Source: Leucaena leucocephala (lineage: Eukaryota; Streptophyta; Magnoliopsida; Fabales; Fabaceae). Taken from it: a stretch of 64,000 nucleotides of DNA. Shown here one piece after another: positions 50,501 to 63,574 of the stretch. A program made the translations under genes and the position numbers. Positions within the stretch are counted from its first letter, which is position 1, and each line of letters starts with the position of its first letter. The stretch is taken from positions 22,887,568 to 22,951,567 of the forward strand of contig CM073542.1 of assembly GCA_037074615.1 (NCBI GenBank). The letters run 5' to 3'. Under the pieces are notes generated by a model that saw only the letters and a list, made by a program, of their open reading frames with translations, ran no database searches and was not told where the DNA came from.

Positions 50501-53500
50501 TTAGGATTTAACCCACTAAAACTTTTTTAATATAACAAAAATTAAATTTTTTAATTAGTCGATTCATCAGTCTGATTAATTGACCTGAATTGAGTTTTAA
50601 TGCCATGATAATATATTGTATTAACAATTGAAGAAGGGACCAAAATAGGGATAAAAATGACATTCTCCTTTTGTTTTTTCATTCACTACAATAACACATA
50701 ATTACCACCACTAAATGAAAACAACATAGTGTTTTTGATATAATAGTTTTGCCATTGTAACATTAAGCATGCACAGTTATGTCCACTACAGCTAAAAAAA
50801 TAGTCAAAATGAAAGTGAGTGTTCATATATCATATAATTCATCATTCAACTTTATCCACCTATCCTCTATTTGTATGTTCAACTAGTGGAGTGAACTATT
50901 TAAAATTTATTTAATTTATAGAAAATATTATTTTATTATGATTCTAGTTACAATACTTAGAGAGGCATCATAACTTATAGATACTTAAATTTATACTTAA
51001 GGGTAATAGACAATTTACTCTACTTAATATTGATATCATTTAAGAAAAATTGAGATTTTACCCTACTTTTATATTGTAGATAAATCCAACCTCTTTTTAA
51101 AAAATTTTCTACTAAAAAAAAAATCATTCGACTTTATCCTATTCAAAATTTTCTAACCACATCATATATTTCAATAATGTTGTATAAGATTCTTTAAAAT
51201 CATTTCAATAATTGAATCAAATTGAAGGGACTAATCCCTCACAATATATCAAATTAAAGTTTAAATTCTCATTAGAATAAGTGTTTAATTTAATATCTGA
51301 TAATATTTCGAATAAGATTTTTTCTAATTACAAAATATCTATTCTTAGAAAAAAAATTATTTCAAGCTGTTTTTAAAAAAGTAAATAGAATGTAGTATGA
51401 ACTATTTGTATTTCTTTGACTACATACCAATTATATTTGAATATTCAATACCTATTAATCCCATCTTTCTAGTAACTTTTAGGTATTTCCAACAACTAAA
51501 CATGATATTCAACTTTAGCAATTAGAGGTGTAAACTTTCCTACATATAAATTTTCAATACAAGAAAAAATATGAATAATTTTCCATACTTTAGTTATTGA
51601 ATAAGATTAAACAAATATTATAATTTATTCTTTTTTATATAATTTTTTTTAAAAATTGATTGAGTTAACCCACGATTAAAGTATAAGACGAAATATTTTT
51701 TCCTTATAAGCAATATTAATATTAGGTATAGTAATTCGTCAATTATTCTTAGATTTAAATCTAGGCACAAAAAAGTTAAGATGTCTTCTTAAGTATTGTA
51801 ACTAGAACCACAACAAAATAATACTCTCTATAGATCAAATATACTCTAAATGAACATATGTCTCGTCATTTTGCTAGGTAAACTCATAGATTATGAGTAA
51901 TATTATATAAGATTAACACTTCCAAATTTTGAGTAATTATATGCAAATAATTTCCTAAATGAGATTAATATTTTTAAGATGTCAACATTTAAGAATGGAT
52001 GAGAATAATAAAAAATAAATAAATAATAAGATAACTTTCTTTTTAACGATTCCATTCACGAATGTAGTTATGAGTCAACGATCCATTTTTCAAAAAACTA
52101 CAACGCAGTCATAAATCATAAAAATAATCAATTGCACGTTCGAGATGATGGCCTCATTCTATGAACTATCAGATAATATTTGGTAGATGAAAAGTGAAAT
52201 TAGAAATATTTTTTATATATATAATAAGATAGAAATTATTTTTGTTTTTATTTTTAATATTTTAAATTATTTTATTTCTATACAAAAATTAATAATTGAG
52301 ATGATGAGAGTAGAATTAAAAAATTTTAAATTATTTTACTTCAATTTTAAAATTTTAAAATAATTTTAATTTTAACTCTATTTAAGTTATAAAAAATATT
52401 TTAGATAATTTTATTTTAAGTTATACAAAAATATATATTAATTTTATATTTATTTTTATCCTATTAAATAAATTTTTAAAATTTATTTTTAATATAATTT
52501 TATTTTTAATTCTATTTTTATAAAAAAAACTCTTATATTCTACTAAATGTATCAAAAGACTAATCTAATTTTGACATTCTTAATGTTTGAAATCTCTCCT
52601 ATATGTCAACCCAAAAAAACAAAAAAAAATAAGCTGCACATTTAATTTTAATTTAAACATGAATTCACTCAAATTTCTATTATAAGATAATATAATTTGA
52701 TTTCTTAAAAATAAATGGCGGAGCAAGTAAAAAGAAAATAAGAAATAAATTAAATGACTTTCCTAGCCATAGTTTATAAAATAATTAATTATTTTAAATA
52801 AGGGGATAAGCCTTTAGCTTAGCAAATCATGTGTTCTACTCTTACCAGGTGTGTGTATGTTCATATTATATGATGTTAAATTACACAAAATTCTCTAAAT
52901 TCTAAACCATATAAAAATTATTCTTTTAATATTTAAAAATTAATAATAAATTATGCTAAATTTTTAAGTTTGCGTGAATAACATTAAATTTTATTTTTAT
53001 GTATATATAATCCTTACAACATTTAAATTATATTATATAACCCTTTAAACTTTAAATTATGTGTAAATAAATAATAAATAAAATTAATTATATATATAAA
53101 TGTAAAAATTTAGGAGGTTTATTGTAAAGTTTTAATGATGATATAGGTTATTTATATATTTATACATGATATAAAGTTTATGGAAATAGTATATTATTTA
53201 GCCTATAATATATGTAAAGAATTATTTTAAATAATAATATTGATATGAGAATAATAATTTTTGTTATTTAATAAGGATTGTGATGTTCAACTAATTGAGC
53301 GAACTCACCCGTATCGAGGTTGGCTATGATTACATCTTCACCAAATCTGGCTTTGTTCCATAATGAGCTGGAAGGGATCACTCCATGATCTTCTAATCCA
53401 AGGAACTCCCATGACCTTGTTGTGTGTAATTTCCTTCCCCTGTTCAAGAACACGGACAACACTCTGGGATGCTCTGTTTCTCCCCACAAAGAAAATGCCT

Positions 53501-54042
53501 CAGAAAACAAAAGAAACAGAGAGAAGCAATAAAACCCCCAGAAAATGCTCTGTTTCTCACTCACTCGCTATCTCCTCTGCTACATCTTGTTCCAGAGTCG
53601 CAGCAAAACCATTGATATGCCCCGTGTATGAGTAAAAGATCGATTCTTTTGCCGCATCACAACTACAATGGAACCAAAATCAACCATTTTACGATTTGAG
53701 TGTGTATATATGTTTGGTTCAGATGTGAATCTTATGAGCATACCTTCCCAGGAAAGATCCCAGAAACTCATAGTGGGAGTTTCTGACATTAAAATCAGGG
53801 GAAGGCAAGTCTGGATCATGAGAGTGGGATCCCAAGTACACTATATATGACTGCAACCAGCACAAGAAAGATTAATTAAAGTGCTTTCATATATAACAAA
53901 TCAAAGATATGAATTTTTAAGAGTTGAGATTAATGCTTACTTTTTTCTCAGCAAAAGCGGGAACTTGAACCAGAGTGAAGAAGAACAGAATTTGGAGAAG
54001 AAAGTCATGGCGAGAGGCAGGTGAACTAGTTGGTTTCCTCAT
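44558..54042 (-). CDS. Subtilisin-like serine protease (plant subtilase, SBT5-like)
   Basis: Twelve exons on the minus strand: 54042-53941, 53850-53744, 53662-53565, 53473-53309, 49262-49154, 48420-48207, 48115-47795, 47504-47410, 46597-46352, 46139-46025, 45760-45547 and 45099-44558. They join to 775 aa. A signal peptide is likely (hydrophobic ILFFFTLVQVPAFA before EKKSYIVYLG). The inhibitor I9 prodomain covers about residues 35-125. The S8 catalytic domain has Asp in ANLDTGVWPES (about D156), His in DKEGHGSHT (about H226), the oxyanion Asn in CSAGNSGP (about N332) and Ser in SGTSMSCPH (about S563). A PA insert and an Fn3-like C-terminus follow. The triad is complete, so a secreted active protease is expected. 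SBT5 is a guess from resemblance to AIR3-type members. One acceptor (GGAAAAAG|GTGTGC at 48115) is purine-rich and unusual. Intron 49263-53308 is 4 kb and holds a MITE. Confidence 0.95.
49564..50163. mobile_element. hAT-type MITE in a subtilase intron
   Basis: It begins TAGAGCTGGGAATTTGGG and ends CCCGCATTGCCAACTCTA, which are imperfect inverted repeats. It is flanked by an 8-base target duplication, CTTGAAAT (49556-49563) and CTTGAAAC (50164-50171). GC-rich subterminal arrays of GCGGGTT / AACCCGC repeats surround an AT-rich core of about 350 bases. An 8-base duplication with TAGAGTTGGCAA-type ends is diagnostic of non-autonomous hAT elements. No transposase is present. Confidence 0.88.
50172..53308. 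other. Remainder of the 4 kb subtilase intron
   Basis: Very AT-rich DNA with no recognised element or gene. Low-complexity patches lie around 52200-52520 and 52920-53120. Confidence 0.5.
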
Positions 54043-57000
54043 TCCGCTTGATGCCTTTGCCTGTCTTCAACCTTCTACCTGAGCTCTTATATAGATCATA
54101 CATAAGTAGCCAGCAGGGATGATCCCTATAACGTTCATTACTTGGGGTGGGGTAATTGAATTGTTATATTTTTTTTTATTACCCATCCGATTTATCGGAA
54201 TTTTACCTCGATTATATCTGAATCTGACTGTTTTGCACACTTAGTTATGGTGAGTGAGTCTCCCAACCGAAATTTTTTACATATGTTAAGGTTCAAACTC
54301 GACACCTTATATAAACGATATCAAATCATTTATCATTTAAACTAACCCTATTAATACTTAGGCTGTTATATTATTAACAAAAAGATCTTGATTGACAACT
54401 TCCTCAAAAGCCAACTAGAGTTGTATAGTAAAAAATGGGCCTATAAAAATATGACTTCTATTTTAATTATTATTATAAAAATTTATTTAATATACTTTTA
54501 TAAATTTTTTATAAATAATTTTTAAACCTGGTAAGTATACTTTAGTTTTTGTGAGAGGATATTATTGAATATATATAAATTTTTTTTGTATAAAAAATAG
54601 TTTTATTAAGAGTCCTTTAGCCTGCCTCTATTTTATTTTATTTTAGATGATTTTAATATCTAATTTATCTTTTTTATTTAAGCCTCCAATAATCTTTTTT
54701 TATATAAAACAATTTCTTATTATTTTTATTTCAATAAATATCTTTCCATATCTTTTTTGTATATATTTACTATTAATATTATCCTTTATTTTTTTTAGAA
54801 CTACCTATTTCCACATTCTCATCTTAACTATCCTATTTTATAATTTTGTTATATGTTTAAAGTTCTTCATTTATTACTATGTCTTATTGCTAATCTTACA
54901 ATAGTGCATTAAAACTTCCCCTTTACCATATAAAGAATAATATATTTTCCTAATTTTAATAATGAAATTCTATTGCATCATTTTTGTTAGCGGGGATGGG
55001 TTAGGAAAACAAAAAAAGGTAAAAATATAAGGTGGCTCAAATGGTTTGGCATTGTTATCTTTAGGGAATTGTTACTTGAAAAATTTTACATGGTAGAATG
55101 GTACTCGAATTAGTCAGTTTAATATATCATCAACAAATAATTCCTTTAATGTTTGTGCATAAGAGTAATTCAAGTAGCAGTCAATTAATTGGAAATAAGT
55201 TAATTAATTCAAATAACTTTAATCTCAAGGCATTTTGTCTTGAGATAAACAAAGGAATAAATAAACAATTAGAGATGATGACTCTTTATGGTCCACAGTG
55301 ACTAGGACCATAAAGAGAAATTTCTTTTTTGGATCTAATTGAACGTTTGAATGAGAATCTACACCACGTTGGGACACATGCCACACATTTCACGGCATGA
55401 TTGGTTGTCCTGATAGGGAAAAGAGAAAATTGTATTAAAGTCTAATGAAAGATATCTAATTATAAAAAAATTTCTTAAAATAATTAAACAATTTAATAGT
55501 CTTAAGAGATATAAGGTAATCTTTTTTTTTAATTATGAAATGATATAATTATTATAATTATTATAATAACACTAAATCCAGCCACTCATAGAAACAACGT
55601 ATCAAAGGCAATTATGCCATTTCATAATTAAAAAATATTATTTTCAAATTCTTTAGAACTATTAAGTTGTTTGATAATTTCATGAGATATTTTTATAATT
55701 AATTAATTTTTATGGGGCTTCAATGCAATTCTTCCTAGATAAAAACAACATATTTATAAATATAAAATTTTATGAAATTAATTATTTTGGATCATTTTAA
55801 AGTTAAAAATATCTATTGAAGACGAAAGCTACCATGTAAATTTTTCTTCATCCAATATTATTAAATGATATTATCATATTCAAACATTGTAAGGCCAAAA
55901 TAAATATAGCTCATTCTATGTAATTTTTTACATTTATTAGATTCAAGCCTACATTATAACAATGCTTAAAAGTTAAAAGGGAGCAAATTCCTCCTCTTGT
56001 TTTCATTAATAGATATAAATGTTATTATTATCATAATTTTTTTCTTACTTTATATATTGAACCTAAAACCTAATAAAAGTCTAAGTCCCTTTTTATTAAC
56101 CTACTTTTGACAACTTCTTCCAAATAATAAATTTCACTTTAAGATATATTAGTATAGTTTTATAAATTTAAGTGAGTTCGGCACTTCTCTTTTACTAAGA
56201 TCATATCATAACTCTACAACATAATATTTATAGAAAATTTATGAGATTATTTATTAAATAAATTTTTATAATAATAAAAATTAAATTTATATCTTTATAA
56301 AATATAAGAACTTATCAAGGTAGGTCTACTTTTGGAGATAGCAAGTTTGGCCCTAATCTTAACTGCCGGGGTCAAAAAGTTTATATCTTAACCAATGAAG
56401 ACGCGTTATTTTAAAAAGACAGGTTTTTGCAGGCACGTTGACAATTTTGTGCACGATGAGAAGGGCCCAGAAATATCTCTTGGGACCGCTTGTTACGCTG
56501 AACGAATTTTAAAGAAATGAAATTGAGAAAAAAGATGAAAACAAATTCCTTTTTTTCTCTATTATATATAGTTGGTATGTAAATAAAAGTCAATAAAATT
56601 TTATTATAAAAATTGCCTGGTACATGTATTAAATGATATAAGTAATCTTATTTAAAATATTATCATTTACAAACGTGAATATTCCAATACAATTCAAATC
56701 TTAATTTACTACGTGATGAAGAATTAGTTATTTTTGTCAAACCCAATATTATTGAAAATGTAACAAAATATGATGTTGAAAATTATTGAAAATGGAAGCT
56801 CATAGCATATAGTAGTAACATTTGAAGAGTAGAGGAAGGCATATTATGGCTAGCTAAGAGCAAACTGTTGATAAAATTTGGAAAATGATAACAAAGTGGT
56901 CATTCTCACTTGAATTCCATGGAAAAAGTTTTTGATTCCTTAGGAGATAAGAAGGAAAGTAGAAGAGTCTATCAGTTTGTTGCTTCTTATTATTCTTGTT

Positions 57001-57760
57001 CTTTCTTTGTTCTTTGTTCTTTTTTAAAGTGGGAAGGAAAGAAATCACTTTTGTTTGTTTGTTTTTCTAAGAACAAGATTTTGATCACTAAACATATCCA
57101 TAAAAAAAACGTCATACATATTTTAGTTCATAAACCCCTTTGGAGGGGCAATTCCATTTTGTACTCAAGAGCAGTATAGTTCATAAATATGTCTTTATTT
57201 TGAAGAATTTAAGGAGAAAATGGCTCATTTTAGTATGCAAAAGTGGTGGTAATTACATACGACAAAACAAATACTTCAAAGATGTCTCAACCAAAATAGT
57301 CTAGTCTTCCTCTGATTGAAGAATGGAGCGAGAGAATTCAAAATAATTTTAGAACAGATGGAGTCATTTGGGAAGATATAGATAGAAGAGGTAAGGTGGT
57401 GGGGACAGGTTTGGGGAAAGGCAGAACAATGAATTTGATTGGCCAAATAACGCACAACCATGCTGTCCCAGCTGTAGACTTCTCAATAGATGTGGGTATT
57501 CCTTGTCTTTCTCATTGGCCCATACTTCGTCAACACAGATTCTTCTTATCATGCATTACAAGTGAACAGAGACAGATTCTTCTTATCATGCATTACAAGT
57601 GAACAGAGATTCTTTCCATGAAGCATTGCAAGTACTCCTATAAAATTTTGCATTACAAATACTTATACAAACTCAGCCTATATTTCATAGCCGATTCGTT
57701 TCGACAAAATGAGAATTGTGTGAGACCTTCAACAATCAATATAAACTATCTCTCTCTCTC
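54043..57760. other. AT-rich spacer upstream of the subtilase
   Basis: The first 200 bases before the subtilase ATG (on the minus strand) are the likely promoter and leader. The rest is AT-rich, and no gene was recognised. Open stretches such as 54647-54904 are low-complexity Phe/Ile/Leu translations and are not called. Confidence 0.45.
57537..57612. repeat. 37-bp perfect tandem repeat, two copies
   Basis: A unit containing AGATTCTTCTTATCATGCAT and ending in GTGAACAGAGA occurs twice without a gap. Confidence 0.9.
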
Positions 57761-59184
57761 ATATATAAAATATAAATAATCAATTTAAATAATTTTATTA
57801 TTTTATTATAATTAGTATTAGATATTCTACGATATTATGAATAGATATCACAATATATATTATGATATATTAGGATTATATATTATGATTAGATATTATG
57901 ATATATTAAAATTATATATTATAATATATATCATGATTATATATTATGATATATTATTATTAGATATTTAATTAGGATTAGAATTTCCTATCATTTATAA
58001 ATAAGGGTAATCATCAGTCTTATTAGAATATACTTTGATTATGATGTAATCTCTTGAGTATTTACTATAATTTCAGTTTCTCTTTTATTCTCCTTCTATT
58101 ATTCTCTATTTCCCTTTTCTTTCTACAATTATATAATAGTAGTATCAGAGCGATATTTCCTCAATTACTCACAATAACAGGATGAATATGGATATAGAAC
58201 GATGTCTTCAGAATATGACAAGAAATCTTGATAGGATAAGTATAGATACAAAGCGACGTTCTTAAAATATGACAAGAAAACTTGACAAGATGAGCACCCT
58301 TCTGAAGAAAATTGAGCCAGTAAAAAAAATGTGGCAGAGTCACATAAATTATTGCAAAAGGAAATGGATGTTTCAGGTGATCAAAAAAAGTGCCCGGCAA
58401 CTCAAGAAAATAAGTCTTCCCTTTCGGTATCCATTGATGAGCAAAAAGATATACAAGAAAGTCTTAAGAACTCCAACCAAATTTAAGATTCTAATGCGGT
58501 GCAAATAACAATTTAGGAAAAGTTGAAAATTCAACCTATCATGCTCCAAGATGCAAGAAGTTTAACACAATCAAAAGAGATCAATTTTCAGAACACAATT
58601 AATAGTTTTCAGGAACCTTCACATATAACGTGCAAAAGGGAAGTGATGAACTAAAGTTTAGAGTTGATAGATCATCAAGTCTCAACTTTTATGAAGGGTT
58701 TATAAGCGCACTTTGCAATACGTCTTCATACTAGCGATCTCAAATCTCCTAGTCCAGATTTGGTTCAAAGGAGAATTGATTAAAATGCTTCTTAGTTCTA
58801 GTTTAGTATCATTCTTAGTACTTGACCCTTGGGGACAATGGTCTTTTGGGAGGGAGTATTGATATGTAAAATATAAATAAGCAATTTAAATAGTTTTATT
58901 ATTTTATTAGAATTAGTATTAGATATTCTGCGATATTAGGATTATATATCATAATATATATATTATGATATATTAGAATTAGATATTATAATATATATCA
59001 TAATTAGATATTATGATATATTAATATTAGATATTTAATTAGGATTATGATTTCCTAATCACTTATAAATAAGGGTGAATTAGGATATGCTTTGATTATG
59101 ATGTAAACTCTTCAGTATTCAGTATAGTTTTAGTTTCTCTTCTATTCTTCTCTATTTCCCTTTTCTTTTTACAATTACGTAACA
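57761..59184 (+). mobile_element. Decayed LTR retroelement with a short interior
   Basis: Two LTR-like copies, 57761-58138 and about 58857-59184, share ATTAGTATTAGATATTCT, AAATAAGGGT and CTCTATTTCCCTTTTCTTT. The left one is followed by a primer-site-like TAGTATCAGAGCG at about 58140. The right one is preceded by a purine tract, TTTTGGGAGGGAG. The left LTR lacks its first few bases, and no target duplication was found. The interior of about 700 bases has only a short charged open stretch (58269-58508) with no recognised gag or pol domain. It is an internally deleted or non-autonomous element. Divergence between the LTRs is clearly higher than in the element at 35846-37013. Confidence 0.72.
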
Positions 59185-59189
59185 CACAC

Positions 59190-59936
59190 ACACTCTCTCT
59201 CTCCATACCTATAGGGATTGGGTTTTTGTGGAAGAGGCTAATACCTTATAATGTAATAAACTAAAGTTCAAATCCCTATTAGAAGAGGTATAGACATTTA
59301 GTAATTGACAGAACCTCGTATATGATTGACTCCAATAGATGATGCTGCTTAGGGGAAAAAACATAAAACTCTTGTCAAATTTCTCTTAGCCAACTTCCCC
59401 TAGCAGATAAGGTAACAACAAATCTGTGAACTGGTTTATAGAATCATGGATATTTGAAATGTTAGGTCAAGGTGTGGAACTTGAGATGGGTTTGGTAGTT
59501 TATGGGTTGGCCTAGTCCAAAGGGGTGATCATTGCCATAAATGCCGTGGTCCAGTGTCAGTACAACGCCTAAAGTTAATGGTAGCTTCAAATTCAAAGAG
59601 AAGAGAACCTTTTAGAGCATCCCTCTTGGTGATATTTGTTTGGCTAGATCAAGGTTTGAGAAAGCAGAGAAGAAAAATTTGTAGAGTACACACTCTTGCA
59701 CAGACACCAAAATTTTATGTTTAGTACAATTTCAGCCCTATCATGTGATAGATCTTGAACATTATAACTAATATAGATATCTTCTAGGTGCAATTCTACA
59801 AGCATCACATGCTCAAGTCTCAACATTAATGGCAAACCTAGCAAATTTGGGTATACCTAATTAGTAATTACTCTACTTTGAAATTGCAAGTAACATTTAC
59901 AGGGTACATGTAAAATTTGCCTTGTGATATCAATTA
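59190..59936. other. 3' flank of the SecE-like gene
   Basis: No gene was recognised. It starts with a (CA)n(CT)n tract just after the LTR element. The 3' UTR of the minus-strand SecE-like gene probably occupies about 59700-59936. Confidence 0.4.
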
Positions 59937-61021
59937 TCAGGCTTTTCGAAGAACTAAGGCCAATATGTAGCAGAGAGCAGAATCAACTGATGCGAGTGCC
60001 ACGATAAGCATTGCAACAAGGACAAGAGTCAGTGTGGCAGTCCTTACCTGCAGAGTCCCACAATTCAAAATGTTCAATCAACAAATTCTCAGAAAGCAAG
60101 GCAATCTGTTGGCTGTGACATGGGAATCTCCATGAAAAGTAGCAAGATTGCAAGAGATTCTGATCTATAATTGTAAGTGTGACAATAAAGGGGAAAATAC
60201 ATTTTAACCCCTACATTAAAACCTAAATATATTTCTGTACATATAACAAGAAAACAACACTTCATATTCTTCCTAACAAGATGAAAACAACAAACTTTTC
60301 ATGGAGTGTTTTGTACTTATTTCCATGATAAGGGAATTTTTGACTTTGCGTCACACTTTCGTCACATTTTCAATTGATGTAACATATCAAGATAGTAATT
60401 AGACCTTAATTTTGTGAAGTAAAACATATTTTTCCAAATTATAAACTTCTAGGACATACCGTATTACTAAAGCTCGGCCATTCTATGTACTTCAACTGGC
60501 TCGGTTGCTCAACCAAAAATGTGAATAAAGATTTCACTCCCCTGAGATTGAACAAGCAGGTATTGGGTGAATCTAGCTTATGTTCTATTGTTAGAACCAG
60601 AATTAGAAAAATCAATTAGATATTGATAAAATACTGCAGTTTCATGATAAACTTTGAGTTCAAACAATACCATATGACGTCTGCGATAAGACTCAGCCAA
60701 AAAGGCTCCTGAGGGAATTCATCATCAAATCTAAATTGATCATTCTTGGCGGCAGGCACCACTATTTTGGTGCCAAAATGGCTTCTGGGAAAATAGTTTA
60801 TCTTTGTTCCACGAATCTGCTCACACGAAACATTATAATCTTAAATGACATTGCCCCTTCAAAAACACCATGAAAGAGCCATGATGTGAATGAGGAAGAG
60901 GAAGAGAGTCAAGAAATCATTACTGTTCTAGATGTTGAAGGAAGAGCTTTGTCATAATCAACTCTGGTAGCACGGTGCGCTGGAAATTTTGATAAAAAGG
61001 GAATATCTTGATGAAGGAAAA
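59937..61021 (-). CDS. SecE-like preprotein translocase subunit, 5' exon not resolved
   Basis: Exons 61021-60924, 60816-60671, 60541-60460 and 60047-59937 join to 145 codons plus two leading bases. The C-terminal half has the SecE pattern: an amphipathic stretch, VEQPSQLKYIEWPSFS with the conserved Trp-Pro-Ser, then one strongly hydrophobic membrane segment (TLTLVLVAMLIVALASVD). The N-terminal part (FPAHRATRVDYDKALP, then IRGTKINYFPRSHFGTKIVV) looks like a plant extension. SecE clamps SecY in Sec translocases, and in plants such proteins sit in plastid membranes. A plastid second-Sec-system partner (SECE2-like) is inferred, not shown. The exon at 61021 needs one base from an upstream exon that I could not place. 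See 62692-62876 for a candidate. Confidence 0.75.
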
Positions 61022-61380
61022 CTATAAAACATAAAAGAAAAATGTTAGATAGAACACAAATCAAGCATTCATGTGCAAAACCTGAAGAGTTGGAAGAAAC
61101 CTGAACATTTTGCTGGCAATACAGAAAGAATCACCATATCAGGCTGAATTTTTAGCTAGCCAGAACCAACTGAATGTACGGAAATCAGCACACTCTAAGT
61201 TAATAGAAATTTATGCTAGCTCAAACAAAACTTTTCCTTCCTCAATATATGTGCATTACAATGAAGAATGAAAAATATTTAACCCAAAAGTAGCCCAAGG
61301 TCACACAGTAAGTGAGTGTGTACCCAATGCACTTTCAATCTTTAAATCTGGCCTTCAGATTTCCACAAATTAAGTTGACA

Positions 61381-61886
61381 TAGTGTGTGTTTGGATAAAA
61401 TTTTAGAAATGGGCTTATAAAAAAAAAGGGCTTTTGGGCAGCTTATAGAAAAGGGCTTTTGGAAAAGAGTTTATAAAAAAAAAAATGATTTTGAATAAAT
61501 GAGTGTTTGGATAGTTATTTTCAGAAATATTTTTATTATTGGTAAATTACGAAAAATGATATGAGTATTAAATAAGGAGAGATAAGATATAAGAGGAGAG
61601 AGGCTGTAAGAAAAGTAAAGAGAGAGTGTAAGAAAAAGTAAGAGAGAGGAGAGAAGGTGTAAGAAAAAGTAGGGGTGATATAGTAATTGGTTAGTTCATA
61701 AGCTCTTTTACTGTTCTATAAGCTACTCTGACCAGCTTATCTGAAACCTTAGCTTTAAACCATGGTTTAGTCCAAAAAGCCCGTTTGAACAAATATGGCT
61801 GTTTGTTTTAACATTTTCCCAAATCTAAATTTTGCCCAAAAAGGCTTTTAAAACCATAGTTTCCAACTCTTCCAAACAGACCCATA
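61381..61886. mobile_element. MITE-like element upstream of the SecE-like exons
   Basis: It begins TAGTGTGTGTTTGGATA and ends TTCCAAACAGACCCATA, which are imperfect inverted termini. The interior matches the units at 28901-29842, including TAATTGGTTAGTTCATAAGC and GAGTATTAAA. Flanks AGTTGACA and AGTTGATG may be a decayed target duplication. If the candidate first exon at 62692-62876 belongs to the SecE-like gene, this element sits in its first intron. Confidence 0.75.
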
Positions 61887-62691
61887 GTTGATGGAAACCA
61901 AGGTAGAGCATACCTCAATCCCCACATTAAATGATATGGGATGCAATAACTTTTAGGGGAAGGTTTTTCATCCCACCTGGGCTTCCATAATCAAAGCTTC
62001 CACATAAAATGTTCACATTGGTTTGGTTGAAATTAACATGACTAAATTGCAATACATATTTGAACAACTCAAAGTACCTACAGATATAAACAAAAAATTG
62101 GTTGATTCATTTATGCTGTATTTTTTATCTAACGAACTTCTACAAACATCCATTACGCAGTCAATAATTGTGATTCCTATGTTCTTTTTGGGTACTAATT
62201 AATCAATAAATAGATCACACTTAGAAAGTTGAAACTTTCCTCCCTTCCTTCATCATGTCTCTGTAAATTTTGCATTTTACCTCTTTTGCCACGAGACCAA
62301 TTTCGTGCTCATTACCGCAGCATCTTCCTATTATATCATCTGCAATCCGGAATTTCCAAAGACATTTCCCGGCCTTATTACAAACAAAAACTTGCTTGAT
62401 TCATTTATACTGTATCCTATATATAAGGCACTTATAGAAAGAGAAGCAAAATGGGAATCACACGGAAGTCAGAATCTCAGGAACAAAGTGAGCGCAAAGC
62501 ATTTGATGACACAAAAGCCGGTATCAAGGGGGAGTTTCAAAAACGACAGAGATTAATTTTCAGTTCCCCATTCCACAAATCATTAGTTCTGGTAAGGGAT
62601 AAAATCTGAGAAGTATAAGAAAGGGAAAACACACCTGAACGAAGAAGGGTTGACAACGAGACGAGGTCCGGGGACACGCACACAAACACAC

Positions 62692-62876
62692 CTGAACGAA
62701 TGGAGGGAGACTTGGCGGGAAGACGGGAGCTGGAGGTGGAAGCTTGGCGCGGCCAGATTCCACTTTCGCGCAATCGAGAACGACGACGAAGAGGGAGACT
62801 TGGTGTACTCCGTCGTCGACGATTGTTCCTGTCGTTTGGGACTTTGGGTAGAGTTCTGGTAAACTGATGAGCCCAT
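62692..62876 (-). CDS. Candidate first exon of the SecE-like gene (tentative)
   Basis: A GC-richer stretch has an ATG at 62876 and 185 open bases coding a Ser/Gln/Arg-rich segment (MGSSVYQNSTQSPKRQEQSS...) compatible with a transit peptide. It ends at a donor, TTCAG|GTGTGT. A near-identical second donor lies 57 bases further on (62635). Both leave phase 2, whereas the exon at 61021 needs phase 1. Either a small exon in between is missing or the coding start is elsewhere. The stretch could also belong to an unrelated short transcript. Confidence 0.3.
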
Positions 62877-62879
62877 TCG

Positions 62880-63538
62880 TTTGGGCCTGATGCTATCTTT
62901 TAAACCCATAATCCAAAAAGGCCTGTCAATTTTGGGCCAGACCAGCCCATTAACAGAGTCTTTCTATTGACCCCTGAATTATTAGCGTCTATATATTCTA
63001 TCTATTTTGGGCTCGCCACATTGGGTTTTTTTTAACCCCATTTTTGCCTATAAGCTTTATGTCAAATAACCTCGTAATTAGACCAACATAAATTAATCTA
63101 AATAGTAAATAGTTAAGTATCATTTAAATAAAGTCTTGAATTTAAATCTTAGTGTATGCAGAAAAACTCTGTTGGGAGACTCACCCACTATAGCCAGGTG
63201 CGCGACGCGACTTGGATCCAGATGTAACAAGGATAAAGTTCAAGTGAATTGGGTTAGAAAAAAAAAAGGATTAGGGAATTGTTTTCCCTTAATTAATATT
63301 TATATGTAATTTAGGTATATCCCTCATTTATATAAAAAAACAAATAACCTCCGTGATATTTACATTTTTACCAGGTCTCTTACATTTTTATATTTATGCA
63401 TATAACTTAATTACTATTCTTTTGTGGGTAAGCATAACTTCCTTACTAATAATTTATTCATTATTTCATTCATGAGAAAAATTTTATCTACATATAAATC
63501 GAAATTTAAAGGATCACATAAATGAATTAATATATGAG

Positions 63539-63574
<36 letters not shown>

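Noticed and set aside
54647..54904. Open stretch coding mostly Phe, Ile and Leu
   Set aside because: Low-complexity AT-rich DNA produces such hydrophobic translations by chance.
62305..62556. Plus-strand open stretch of 83 codons
   Set aside because: No motif; it lies in the probable first intron of the minus-strand SecE-like gene.
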